A DNA stretch of 13,360 nucleotides, from assembly GCA_040757115.1 (NCBI GenBank), contig JBFLYA010000108.1:1-13360 (forward strand). Reading direction: 5' to 3'. Position numbers and translations under genes: made by a program. Origin of the DNA: a bacterium. Its GTDB lineage: Bacteria > UBA9089 > CG2-30-40-21 > SBAY01. Position 1 is the first letter of the stretch. The number at the start of each line of letters is the position of its first letter. This document shows, one piece after another, positions 5,397-10,897 of this stretch. Below the pieces are notes generated by a model that was given only the letters and a program-made list of their open reading frames with translations, had not been told where the DNA came from and ran no database searches.

Positions 5397-6335
5397 ATGA
5401 CAACTTACTTAATTACTGGGGGGGCAGGTTTTATTGGCTCAAATATTGCTGCCAGATTAATTAAAGAAGACGGAAGTAAGGTTAAAATCTTAGATAATTT
5501 TTCTACTGGTAAGATGGAAAACATTAACCAGTTTTTAGACAAAATAGAAGTAATTGAAGGAGATATAACCAACTTAAAAACAGTCAAAAAGGCGTTAGAA
5601 GGGGTAAATTACTGCTTTCATCAAGCCGCATTACCATCAGTCGAGCGTTCTGTTAAAGACCCGTTTACCTCAAATGAGGTAAATATTACAGGCACTTTAA
5701 ATGTTTTAATTGCGGCAAGAGATGCAGGCGTTCAACGAGTAATTTACGCCTCATCCTCATCTGTTTATGGAGATACACCTGTTTTACCTAAACGGGAAGA
5801 TATGAAGCCTTCTCCACTTTCTCCTTATGCCGTAACAAAACTTACCGCAGAAGAATACTGCCAGTTATTTTATTCCATCTATGGATTAGAAACTATTTCC
5901 TTAAGATACTTTAATGTCTTTGGTCCTAATCAAGACCCAACATCTCCTTATGCCGCGGTTATATCAAAGTTTGTGACAGCAATGCTGACAGGAAAAGAGG
6001 TTTTAATTTATGGCGATGGAGGGCAATCAAGAGATTTTACCTATATCGATAATGTCGTTTCTGCTAATGTCTTAGCCACTAAGACGACTGAAGGACTTGG
6101 CGAAATATTTAATATTGCCTGTGGACAAAGGGTGACGGTTAATGAATTAGCCAGACATATCGCCAGAATACTCAATGTCGAGATTAAACCACAACATGTT
6201 GACCCAAGACCTGGAGATGTTAGACATTCTCTGGCTGATATATCAAAGGCACAGGCTTTTCTCGAATATGAACCTGAAGTTGGCTTTGAAGAAGGCTTAC
6301 GCTTGACAATAGAATGGTATAAAAATAGGGTTTAG
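5397..6335 (+). CDS. NAD-dependent UDP-sugar 4-epimerase (extended SDR; WbpP/GalE-like)
   Basis: An extended short-chain dehydrogenase acting on a nucleotide sugar in the cytoplasm, most likely 4-epimerisation of UDP-GlcNAc or UDP-Glc for surface polysaccharide. The 312-residue protein has the NAD-binding GGAGFIGS (8-15), SSSSVYG (119-125), catalytic Y144-x3-K148 (YAVTK) and the substrate-loop segment RYFNVFGPNQDPTSPYAAV (170-188), which resembles the UDP-GlcNAc 4-epimerase group (WbpP-like) more than classical GalE. GDGGQSRDFTYIDN (206-219) is the usual C-domain motif. The ATG follows a strong Shine-Dalgarno, AGGGAGGG (5384-5391). It is the first gene of the sugar-nucleotide block. The exact substrate (UDP-GlcNAc, UDP-Glc or UDP-uronate) cannot be set from sequence alone. 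Confidence 0.85.
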   Translation: MTTYLITGGAGFIGSNIAARLIKEDGSKVKILDNFSTGKMENINQFLDKIEVIEGDITNLKTVKKALEGVNYCFHQAALPSVERSVKDPFTSNEVNITGTLNVLIAARDAGVQRVIYASSSSVYGDTPVLPKREDMKPSPLSPYAVTKLTAEEYCQLFYSIYGLETISLRYFNVFGPNQDPTSPYAAVISKFVTAMLTGKEVLIYGDGGQSRDFTYIDNVVSANVLATKTTEGLGEIFNIACGQRVTVNELARHIARILNVEIKPQHVDPRPGDVRHSLADISKAQAFLEYEPEVGFEEGLRLTIEWYKNRV

Positions 6336-6365
6336 GAATAAGTTATGGCGAAACGCAGAAATAAA

Positions 6366-6397
6366 GGGACTCGGGACTCGGGACTCGGGACTCGGGA
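6366..6397. repeat. Perfect heptamer repeat GGACTCG x4
   Basis: Four exact GGACTCG units (6367-6394) plus GGA lie 31 bases after the epimerase stop. It is the most regular of the heptamer arrays in the window and should be prone to length variation. Confidence 0.9.
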
Positions 6398-6407
6398 ATA
6401 AAAGAAT

Positions 6408-6459
6408 CCCCTAACCCCGAAATCCAAATCCCGAACCCCGATTTTCAGGGGAGAAGGCT
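6408..6459 (+). repeat. Heptamer-like array (AAATCCC/GAACCCC) ending in TTTTCAGGGGAG
   Basis: Words built on AAATCC, AAATCCC, GAACCCC lead into GATTTTCAGGGGAGAAGG. This is the same word type and cap as at 275-318 and 1593-1625. Confidence 0.6.
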
Positions 6460-6523
6460 CATGAACCGTGGATTCACAACAGGAGAATGAAAATAGGGAA
6501 AAAAACAGGTGGAGGAAAGATTT

Positions 6524-6570
6524 TCTCTCTACTATCTACTTTCTACTCTCTACTTCCTATTTTTAGGAGA
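6524..6570 (+). repeat. Heptamer array (TACTNTC x4) ending in TTTTTAGGAG
   Basis: TACTATC, TACTTTC, TACTCTC, TACTTCC in strict seven-base register are followed by TATTTTTAGGAG. The array is in the same frame as the downstream gmhB and extends its open frame upstream to an ATG at 6509, but that extension encodes only the repeat and is unlikely to be translated. Confidence 0.75.
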
Positions 6571-6601
6571 AATAAGTCATTTAACTATTTTCTTGAAAAA
6601 T

Positions 6602-7120
6602 ATGAGGGGTGAAATAAAAATTAATAAAAACAAAGCCGTTTTCCTGGACCGCGATGGTGTGATTAATAAAAAAATAATTGGCGATTATGTAAAATGCTGG
6701 GAGGAATTTGAATTTCTACCAGGTGTTAAACAAGCAATAAAATTGTTGAATCAATCTCAATTTAAGGTGATTGTAGTTACCAACCAGGCATGTATTGGTA
6801 AAGGAATCATCAAAGAAGAACAACTACAACAAATTCATCAACAGATGCTCAATGAACTAAAGGATTATGGCTCTTCTATAGACGCAATTTATTACTGCCC
6901 ACATCTTACTGAAGATAATTGTAATTGTAGAAAACCCAAACATGGAATGTTAGAATTGGCAGATAGAGACTTTCAGATAGATTTTAAAAACTCATGGTTG
7001 ATTGGAGATGAAGATAAAGATATAGAAGCAGGCAAAAGGGTAGGTTGTAAAACTTGCTATGTAACTCATGAGAAAGGATTACTTCAAATCGTAAAAGAGA
7101 TTATAGGAGAGAGAAGTTAA
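6602..7120 (+). CDS. gmhB: HAD-family phosphatase, D-glycero-D-manno-heptose 1,7-bisphosphate 7-phosphatase-like
   Basis: GmhB removes the 7-phosphate of heptose 1,7-bisphosphate in the route to ADP- or GDP-heptose for lipopolysaccharide core or other glycans. The 172-residue protein has HAD motif I FLDRDGVIN (nucleophile D16, acid D18), motif II VVTNQ (T60), the GmhB-specific zinc knuckle YCPH...CNC (C99, H101, C107, C109) followed by RKPKHGM with motif III lysine, and motif IV GDEDKDIEAG (D136, D140). Length is close to the usual 175-190. The start ATG at 6602 gives a standard N-terminus but has no strong Shine-Dalgarno nearby; AGGAG at 6565-6569 is too far. An ATG at 6509 would add residues coded by a repeat. 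No other heptose gene is nearby; a histidinol-phosphatase role is less likely given the neighbours. Confidence 0.82.
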   Translation: MRGEIKINKNKAVFLDRDGVINKKIIGDYVKCWEEFEFLPGVKQAIKLLNQSQFKVIVVTNQACIGKGIIKEEQLQQIHQQMLNELKDYGSSIDAIYYCPHLTEDNCNCRKPKHGMLELADRDFQIDFKNSWLIGDEDKDIEAGKRVGCKTCYVTHEKGLLQIVKEIIGERS

Positions 7121-7137
7121 AAGGAGGACAGAGGGAA

Positions 7138-7374
7138 ATGAACTTATGGGAATCATTAGCCCTGGTAGGCACAGCGGCGACAATATTAGGGGTATTTTTG
7201 ACTGTCTATGGGGTAGTGAATAATAAAACACTAAAGAATGAAACCAAATTAACACGAGAAACAATAGAAGAAGAGGGTAAGTTGACACGAGAGATGATTA
7301 AAGAAACTACTGAATATTTAGGTAGGCTAATTGTGGCTGACGGAGATAGAACCCGTCTGGCTATGAGTAAGTAG
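7138..7374 (+). CDS. Small membrane-anchored coiled-coil protein, copy 1 (unrecognised family)
   Basis: I do not recognise this 78-residue protein. It has a five-residue N-terminus, one predicted transmembrane helix (about 6-27, SLALVGTAATILGVFLTVYG), then a charged amphipathic helix (about 30-62; LTRETIEEEGKLTREMIKET) likely to form a coiled coil, and a conserved tail LIVADGDRTRLAMSK. With no signal cleavage site and positive charge after the helix, the coiled coil is probably cytoplasmic. The ATG follows AAAAGGAGG at 10 bases. It starts 17 bases after gmhB, so it is probably co-transcribed with it. Two further copies follow in tandem. The high expression signal and strict conservation of the N-terminal half suggest a real product, perhaps a scaffold or anchor; this is inference. 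Confidence 0.75.
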   Translation: MNLWESLALVGTAATILGVFLTVYGVVNNKTLKNETKLTRETIEEEGKLTREMIKETTEYLGRLIVADGDRTRLAMSK

Positions 7375-7403
7375 AAAAGTTATCATACAGCAAATATAGA
7401 GAG

Positions 7404-7422
7404 AAGAAAGGTTATCTTTCTT
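7404..7422 (+). other. Small A/T-rich hairpin in the spacer after copy 1
   Basis: AAGAAAG (7404-7410) pairs with CTTTCTT (7416-7422) around loop GTTAT. The same hairpin is retained after copy 2 and lost after copy 3. It could cause weak termination or protect a 3' end; the stem is too A/U-rich to be sure. Confidence 0.35.
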
Positions 7423-7543
7423 TGAACCTGAAATTTGAAATTTATTCGGGATTTGGTGTCTGGAATTTGGAATTTCTGGGTGAATACCACCATCCGTCCA
7501 GTTAAAGATGTAGGTAAAGATTAGAAAAGGAGGATACAGGGAA

Positions 7544-7846
7544 ATGAACTTATGGGAATCATTAGCCCTGGTAGGCACAGCGGCGACAATATTAGGGGTA
7601 TTTTTGACTGTCTATGGGGTAGTGAATAATAAAACACTAAAGCATGAAACCAAATTAACACGAGAAACAATAGAAGAAGAGGGTAAGTTGACACGAGAGA
7701 TGATTAAAGAAACTACTGAATATTTAAGCAGGTTGAGTAAAGAAACTACTGAATATTTAAGCAGGTTGAGTAAAGAAACTACTGAATATTTAGGTAGGCT
7801 AATTGTGGCTGACGGAGATAGAACCCGTCTGACTATGAGTAAGTAG
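7544..7846 (+). CDS. Small membrane-anchored coiled-coil protein, copy 2 (expanded coiled coil)
   Basis: This 100-residue paralogue is identical to copy 1 through the transmembrane helix, apart from N-to-H in KTLKHETK, but has 22 extra residues in the coiled coil. The unit KETTEYLSRLS is present twice, followed by KETTEYLGRL. Eleven-residue (hendecad) units keep a coiled-coil register, so the expansion lengthens the stalk by two units without breaking it. The tail is LIVADGDRTRLTMSK. Shine-Dalgarno AAAAGGAGG lies 10 bases before the ATG. Its 3' spacer carries the 293-bp GTAAC element. Function unknown. Confidence 0.75.
   Translation: MNLWESLALVGTAATILGVFLTVYGVVNNKTLKHETKLTRETIEEEGKLTREMIKETTEYLSRLSKETTEYLSRLSKETTEYLGRLIVADGDRTRLTMSK
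7706..7800 (+). repeat. 33-bp tandem repeat (two full copies plus 29 bases) coding for hendecads
   Basis: Two exact 33-base units (7706-7738 and 7739-7771) and a partial third (7772-7800) encode KETTEYLSRLS repeats in copy 2. Copies 1 and 3 have a single unit. The perfect identity indicates a recent in-frame expansion. Confidence 0.93.
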
Positions 7847-8016
7847 AAAAGTTATCATACAGCAAATATAGAGAGAAGAAAGGTTATCTTTCTTTGAACC
7901 TGGAATTGTAACCGTTCAGGGGGTAATTTACCGCAGAGACGCAGAGGAACAGAGAAGATATGGAAATAAATCAGATAACAGAAAAGATTATTGGTGCAGC
8001 CATTGAAATACTTATG

Positions 8017-8051
8017 ATCTGCTTGCCGAATGTTCAGCCGGCAAGCCAGAT
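8017..8051. repeat. REP-like hairpin inside the GxxExxY remnant
   Basis: ATCT-GCTTGCCG (8017-8028) pairs with CGGCAAGCCAGAT (8039-8051), one bulge, 10-base loop. It sits where the middle of the gene has been lost. Confidence 0.7.
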
Positions 8052-8060
8052 TTGTTAATC

Positions 8061-8133
8061 CATCCCTGATTTTCATCAGGGCAAGTTTAATGTTGTTGTA
8101 CTCAAGAGCTTGCACTGATGAAAATCAGGGATG
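8061..8133. repeat. Long inverted repeat inside the GxxExxY remnant
   Basis: A perfect 19-bp inverted repeat (8061-8079 and 8115-8133) extends inward with one mismatch to 25 bp (8061-8085 with 8109-8133), leaving a 23-base loop. The right arm overlaps the remnant C-terminal codons. Confidence 0.85.
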
Positions 8134-8314
8134 TTAAGCGTATCGTAAATAAATTTTAATTTTTTCTCTGCGTCTCTGTGTCTCTGCGGTGAACGGTTAC
8201 CTGAAATTTGAAATTTATTCGGGATTTGGTGCCTGGAATTTGGAATTTCTGCGTGAATACCACCATCCGTCCAGTTAAAGATGTAGGTAAAGATTAGAAA
8301 AGGAGGATAGGGAA

Positions 8315-8563
8315 ATGAACTTATGGGAATCATTAGCCCTGGTAGGCACAGCGGCGACAATATTAGGGGTATTTTTGACTGTCTATGGGGTAGTGAATAA
8401 TAAAACACTAAAGCATGAAACCAAATTAACACGAGAAACAATAGAAGAAGAGAGTAAGTTGACACGAGAGATGATTAAAGAAACTACTGAATATTTAGCT
8501 AAATATTTAGGTGATCTAATTGTGGCCGACGGGGGTAGAACTCGTTTAGCTATGAGCAAGTAG
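8315..8563 (+). CDS. Small membrane-anchored coiled-coil protein, copy 3
   Basis: This 82-residue paralogue has the same N-terminal transmembrane helix (about 6-27) and coiled-coil start, with G-to-S in EEESKLT, a short altered stalk KETTEYLAKYLGDL, and the tail LIVADGGRTRLAMSK. In the last 13 codons it differs from copy 1 at six codons, five of them synonymous (D-to-G is the exception). So the tail has been under protein-level constraint, while the first ~180 bases are almost identical, consistent with recent duplication or gene conversion of the 5' part. Shine-Dalgarno AAAAGGAGG lies 8 bases upstream. The next gene (ugd) is about 107 bases downstream. Function unknown. Confidence 0.75.
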   Translation: MNLWESLALVGTAATILGVFLTVYGVVNNKTLKHETKLTRETIEEESKLTREMIKETTEYLAKYLGDLIVADGGRTRLAMSK

Positions 8564-8670
8564 AAAAGTTATCATCCAGAGAGAAGAAAGATTATCTCGA
8601 TGAATTCTCTATTGGCAAATTCCAAAGGTAGAATCAAAAGTCTTTGACTACAAAGAGAGGAGAAAATTCA

Positions 8671-9960
8671 ATGAAGATTTGTATGATTGGCACCGGCTAT
8701 GTGGGGTTAGTTACTGGCACTTGCTTTGCAGACTTAGGAAACAATGTTATTTGTGTAGATAATAATGAAGAAAAGATTAATATCTTAAAAAGTGGTGGAG
8801 TGCCTATTTATGAACCAGGGTTAAATGAAATGGTAGAAAGAAATGTTAAGAAAAATAGACTTTCATTCACCACTTCAATCGTTGAAGGGGTTGAGGTATC
8901 AGATATTATCTTCATTGCGGTAAGCACACCACCTTTACCTGATGGAGAGGCAGACCTATCTTTTGTTGAAAATGTATCTAAAGAAATTGCTCAAACAATG
9001 AAAAGTTATAAATTAATCGTGGAAAAAAGCACTGTTCCGGTGCAAACAGGCGAATGGGTTAAACGCACGGTCAAATTAAATAATAAGCATCAGGTTGAAT
9101 TTGATGTTGCCTCAAATCCTGAGTTTTTACGAGAAGGCTCGGCGGTATATGACATTATGCAGCCAGACCGAATAGTTATTGGCGTAGAATCTGAACGGGC
9201 AGAAAAACTCTTAAAGGAACTTTATGCCCCATTTAATGCCCCAATTGTTGTTACAGATATCAAAAGTGCTGAATTAATTAAACACGCCTCTAATTCCTTC
9301 TTAGCCCTCAAAATCTCATTTATTAATGCCGTGGCAAATATATGCGAACTCTCCGGAGCAGATGTTCTAAAGGTTGCCGAAGGAATGGGTTATGATGAAC
9401 GGATAGGAAGAAGTTTCTTAAATGCTGGTCTTGGTTTTGGTGGCTCATGTTTTCCAAAAGACCTCTCTGCTTTTATCCGCCTCGCTCACAAACTTGGCTA
9501 TGATTTTCAACTCCTGAAAGAGGTTGAGAATATAAACAGAGAACAACGAAAACTTATTGTGACAAAGATAAAAAACGCTGTCTGGATATTAAAGGATAAA
9601 AAGATAGGTATTTTAGGACTGGCTTTTAAACCTAATACAGATGATATGCGCTCTGCCCCTTCGGTTGAGGTAATTGAAATGTTACAAGGTCAAGGGGCAT
9701 TTATCAAGGCATTTGACCCGGTGGCTATGGAGAAGGCAAAACCATTGTTAAAAAATGTTACTTTCTGCAAAGACTCTTACGAAGTCGCTGAAGAAAGTGA
9801 TTGCCTGGTAATTATGACCGAATGGAATGAATTTAAAGAATTAGACTTAATTAAAATTAAGGAGAAAATGTCTAACCCGGTCATTATTGATGGAAGAAAC
9901 ATCTACGACCCGGCGAAAATGAAAGAATTAGGATTTGTGTATCATGGTATTGGGAGATAA
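8671..9960 (+). CDS. ugd: UDP-glucose 6-dehydrogenase
   Basis: It oxidises UDP-glucose to UDP-glucuronate with two NAD+, in the cytoplasm, supplying precursors of acidic polysaccharides and UDP-xylose. The 429-residue protein begins MKICMIGTGYVGLVTG with the NAD-binding GTGYVG (7-12). It has NPEFLREGSA (149-158), the substrate lysine in LIKHASNSFLALK (K204), the catalytic cysteine in GFGGSCFPKD (C260) and the C-terminal NAD/UDP-binding block ILGLAFKPNTDDMRSAPS. Length and motif positions match the bacterial enzyme closely. The ATG at 8671 has Shine-Dalgarno GAGAGGAGA; an ATG 27 bases upstream would add nine non-homologous residues. Its stop codon is part of a 12-bp direct repeat bordering the 9961-10361 element. 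It works with the UXS gene downstream. Confidence 0.96.
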   Translation: MKICMIGTGYVGLVTGTCFADLGNNVICVDNNEEKINILKSGGVPIYEPGLNEMVERNVKKNRLSFTTSIVEGVEVSDIIFIAVSTPPLPDGEADLSFVENVSKEIAQTMKSYKLIVEKSTVPVQTGEWVKRTVKLNNKHQVEFDVASNPEFLREGSAVYDIMQPDRIVIGVESERAEKLLKELYAPFNAPIVVTDIKSAELIKHASNSFLALKISFINAVANICELSGADVLKVAEGMGYDERIGRSFLNAGLGFGGSCFPKDLSAFIRLAHKLGYDFQLLKEVENINREQRKLIVTKIKNAVWILKDKKIGILGLAFKPNTDDMRSAPSVEVIEMLQGQGAFIKAFDPVAMEKAKPLLKNVTFCKDSYEVAEESDCLVIMTEWNEFKELDLIKIKEKMSNPVIIDGRNIYDPAKMKELGFVYHGIGR

Positions 9961-9998
9961 TAAGGTTCTGCAAAATAGGATTTGGGGGAGACAACAAA

Positions 9999-10040
9999 TA
10001 AATATCAAATATCAAATATTAAATATCAAATATAAATATC
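9999..10040. repeat. Heptamer array (AATATCA)
   Basis: Words AATATCA, AATATCA, AATATTA, AATATCA, AATATAA follow each other near the left end of the 9961-10361 element. Confidence 0.75.
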
Positions 10041-10102
10041 AAAATGCAAAATTACAAATCAAATTCCAAAAAGGACTTCAAGTATTTTAATGCTGAAATG
10101 TA

Positions 10103-10266
10103 GTAGATAGTAGATAGTTTATAGTAGATAGTTTATAGTAGATAGTTTATAGTAGATAGTTTATAGTAGATAGTTTATAGTTGAAGGACTATAAACCATA
10201 AACTATAAACCATAAACTATAAACTATACACTATAAACTATACACTATAAACCCTAAACTATAAAC
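10103..10266. repeat. Long heptamer hairpin: GTAGATA/GTTTATA x5 and ACTATAA/ACCATAA array
   Basis: Five exact 14-base units GTAGATAGTTTATA occupy 10110-10179. From 10189 to 10266 come eleven heptamers of type ACTATAA, ACCATAA, ACTATAC. TTATAGT of the left array is the complement of ACTATAA of the right, so the region can form a large imperfect hairpin with a loop of about nine bases. Confidence 0.9.
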
Positions 10267-10441
10267 GAGTTTTGCATTTTGCTCTTTGGAGGAAATTGAT
10301 AAAAATAAAGGCTTTAAATACCCGCTTAAAAACTACAGTTTCCTGGTTTTGCAGAACTCTAATTGGGAGATAAAGAAAAAAAACTATTTACCCAATAAAA
10401 TCATTTTCTGTGGCTGAACGATTACAAAAAGGTTAATGGTG

Positions 10442-10897
10442 ATGATTGAAGGAATTAAAATTATTAAATTAATACCTCATGTAGATGAGCGAGGATTTTT
10501 AATGGAAATTCTGCGTAAAGATGCCCCACATTTTAAGCAATTTGGGCAAATCTATCTGACTACCTGTAATCCTGGTGTTATCAAAGCCTGGCATTCACAT
10601 AAAAAACAGACGGATAACCTCTTTTTAGTTAAAGGAAGTCTTAAACTTGGTCTATACGATGGCCGAACTGACTCGCCAACATATAAACAGACCGGGACAA
10701 TTATCATCACTGAATTAAATCGTCAATTAGTGCAAATTCCACCTTTTATCTGGCACGGATTTTTGGCATTAGGGAATGAACCCGCTTATGTCCTTAATAT
10801 TCCAACAGAATTATACAATTATGATGAGCCAGATGAAATGAGGGTTGACCCGTTTGATAATGATTTTAATTTTGATTGGAAGGTAAAATCAGGATGA
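10442..10897 (+). CDS. RmlC-like cupin (dTDP-4-dehydrorhamnose 3,5-epimerase family)
   Basis: A cupin of the RmlC superfamily, predicted to act on a nucleotide-sugar keto intermediate or a related sugar. The 151-residue protein has [13 protein letters not shown] (near residue 13) as in RmlC, the cupin strand with histidines [15 protein letters not shown], and [12 protein letters not shown], typical of the second half of RmlC proteins, ending with DEMRVDPFD. It is shorter than canonical RmlC (about 180) and has WHSH where RmlC has R-x-LH, so the standard dTDP-rhamnose reaction is not assured; no rmlA, rmlB or rmlD is in the window. The ATG at 10442 has AAAAAGG nine bases away; an ATG at 10436 would be only three bases from it. 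The stop overlaps the next start as ATGA, indicating translational coupling to UXS. Confidence 0.75.
   Translation: MIEGIKIIKLIPHVDERGFLMEILRKDAPHFKQFGQIYLTTCNPGVIKAWHSHKKQTDNLFLVKGSLKLGLYDGRTDSPTYKQTGTIIITELNRQLVQIPPFIWHGFLALGNEPAYVLNIPTELYNYDEPDEMRVDPFDNDFNFDWKVKSG

Larger units (their letters stand above)
7960..8159 (+). pseudogene. Remnant of a GxxExxY-family gene
   Basis: The N-terminus MEINQITEKIIGAAIEIL matches the conserved start of GxxExxY proteins (normally about 120-135 residues). After an in-frame stop at 8056-8058, the same frame gives KFNVVVLKSLH (8083-8115), resembling the family's VVVELKS core with the key glutamate changed to valine. The C-terminus LMKIRDVKRIVNKF (8115-8159) is in a different frame and resembles the usual LKxGIKRIVN ending. 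The G-x-x-E-x-x-Y block and most of the middle are missing, replaced by two palindromes (8017-8051 and 8061-8133). The gene is therefore internally deleted and cannot be functional. The family has a PD-(D/E)XK-like ELK core; its role is not established. Confidence 0.8.
7908..8200. mobile_element. Non-autonomous TIR element carrying a decayed GxxExxY gene (GTAAC family)
   Basis: The terminal inverted repeats GTAACCGTTCA (7908-7918) and TGAACGGTTAC (8190-8200) are perfect over 11 bp. They are flanked by CTGGAATT (7900-7907) and CTGAAATT (8201-8208), an 8-bp duplication with one mismatch. The corresponding spacer after copy 1 has a single CTGAAATT (7428-7435) and continues without interruption, so it is the empty site. 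Just inside the ends are complementary CGCAGAGAC-word arrays. The element differs from the one at 1404-1949 at two of eleven end positions and carries a different gene. No transposase is present. Confidence 0.92.
7119..8597 (+). repeat. Triplicated gene-plus-spacer unit
   Basis: Three direct repeats of a unit made of Shine-Dalgarno AAAAGGAGG, a small gene and its 3' spacer. Unit 1 to unit 2 is 406 bases; unit 2 to unit 3 is 771 bases, the difference being a 66-base coding expansion, a 301-base insertion (293-bp element plus 8-bp duplication) and a 2-base deletion, which sum exactly. The third unit's 3' spacer is shortened. Across the first ~180 bases of the gene the three copies differ at only about two positions. 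Confidence 0.92.
9961..10361. mobile_element. Non-autonomous TIR element with 12-bp target duplication
   Basis: The direct repeat ATTGGGAGATAA occurs at 9949-9960 (including the ugd stop codon) and 10362-10373. Immediately inside are inverted ends: TAAGGTTCTGCAAAA (9961-9975) and, on the other strand, TAGAGTTCTGCAAAA (10361-10347), identical at 13 of 15 bases. A nested inverted repeat AAAATGCAAAA / TTTTGCATTTT (10041-10051 and 10270-10280) encloses heptamer arrays that pair with each other. The 401-bp element encodes nothing recognisable. It splits ugd from the rmlC-like gene, which would otherwise be about 68 bases apart. Confidence 0.82.

Noticed and set aside
6344-6400. Short open frame MAKRRNKGTRDSGLGTRE after the epimerase gene
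   Set aside because: It is produced by the GGACTCG heptamer repeat and lacks a Shine-Dalgarno.
275-6570. Pyrimidine-rich arrays followed by TTTTCAGG look like eukaryotic 3' splice sites
   Set aside because: All genes here are bacterial, no matching 5' splice sites or interrupted frames coincide with them, and the caps are not at coding junctions.
6509-6601. An N-terminal extension of the gmhB frame with hydrophobic residues, resembling a signal peptide
   Set aside because: It is the translation of the TACTNTC heptamer array and has no counterpart in GmhB proteins.
7855-8115. Minus-strand open frame of 86 codons across the GxxExxY element
   Set aside because: It is the antisense of the element and remnant gene, with no Shine-Dalgarno and no recognisable protein features.
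8076-8465. Minus-strand open frame of 129 codons across copy 3
   Set aside because: It is the complement of the small membrane-protein gene and its spacer; similar shadows occur opposite the other copies.
10103-10266. Direct repeats resembling a CRISPR array
   Set aside because: The units are contiguous 7- and 14-base words without spacers, and no cas gene is present.
10415-10425. TGAACGATTAC, close to the right end of the GTAAC elements
   Set aside because: No matching left end or 8-bp duplication is found nearby, so it is not annotated as an element; it may be a solitary relic or chance.
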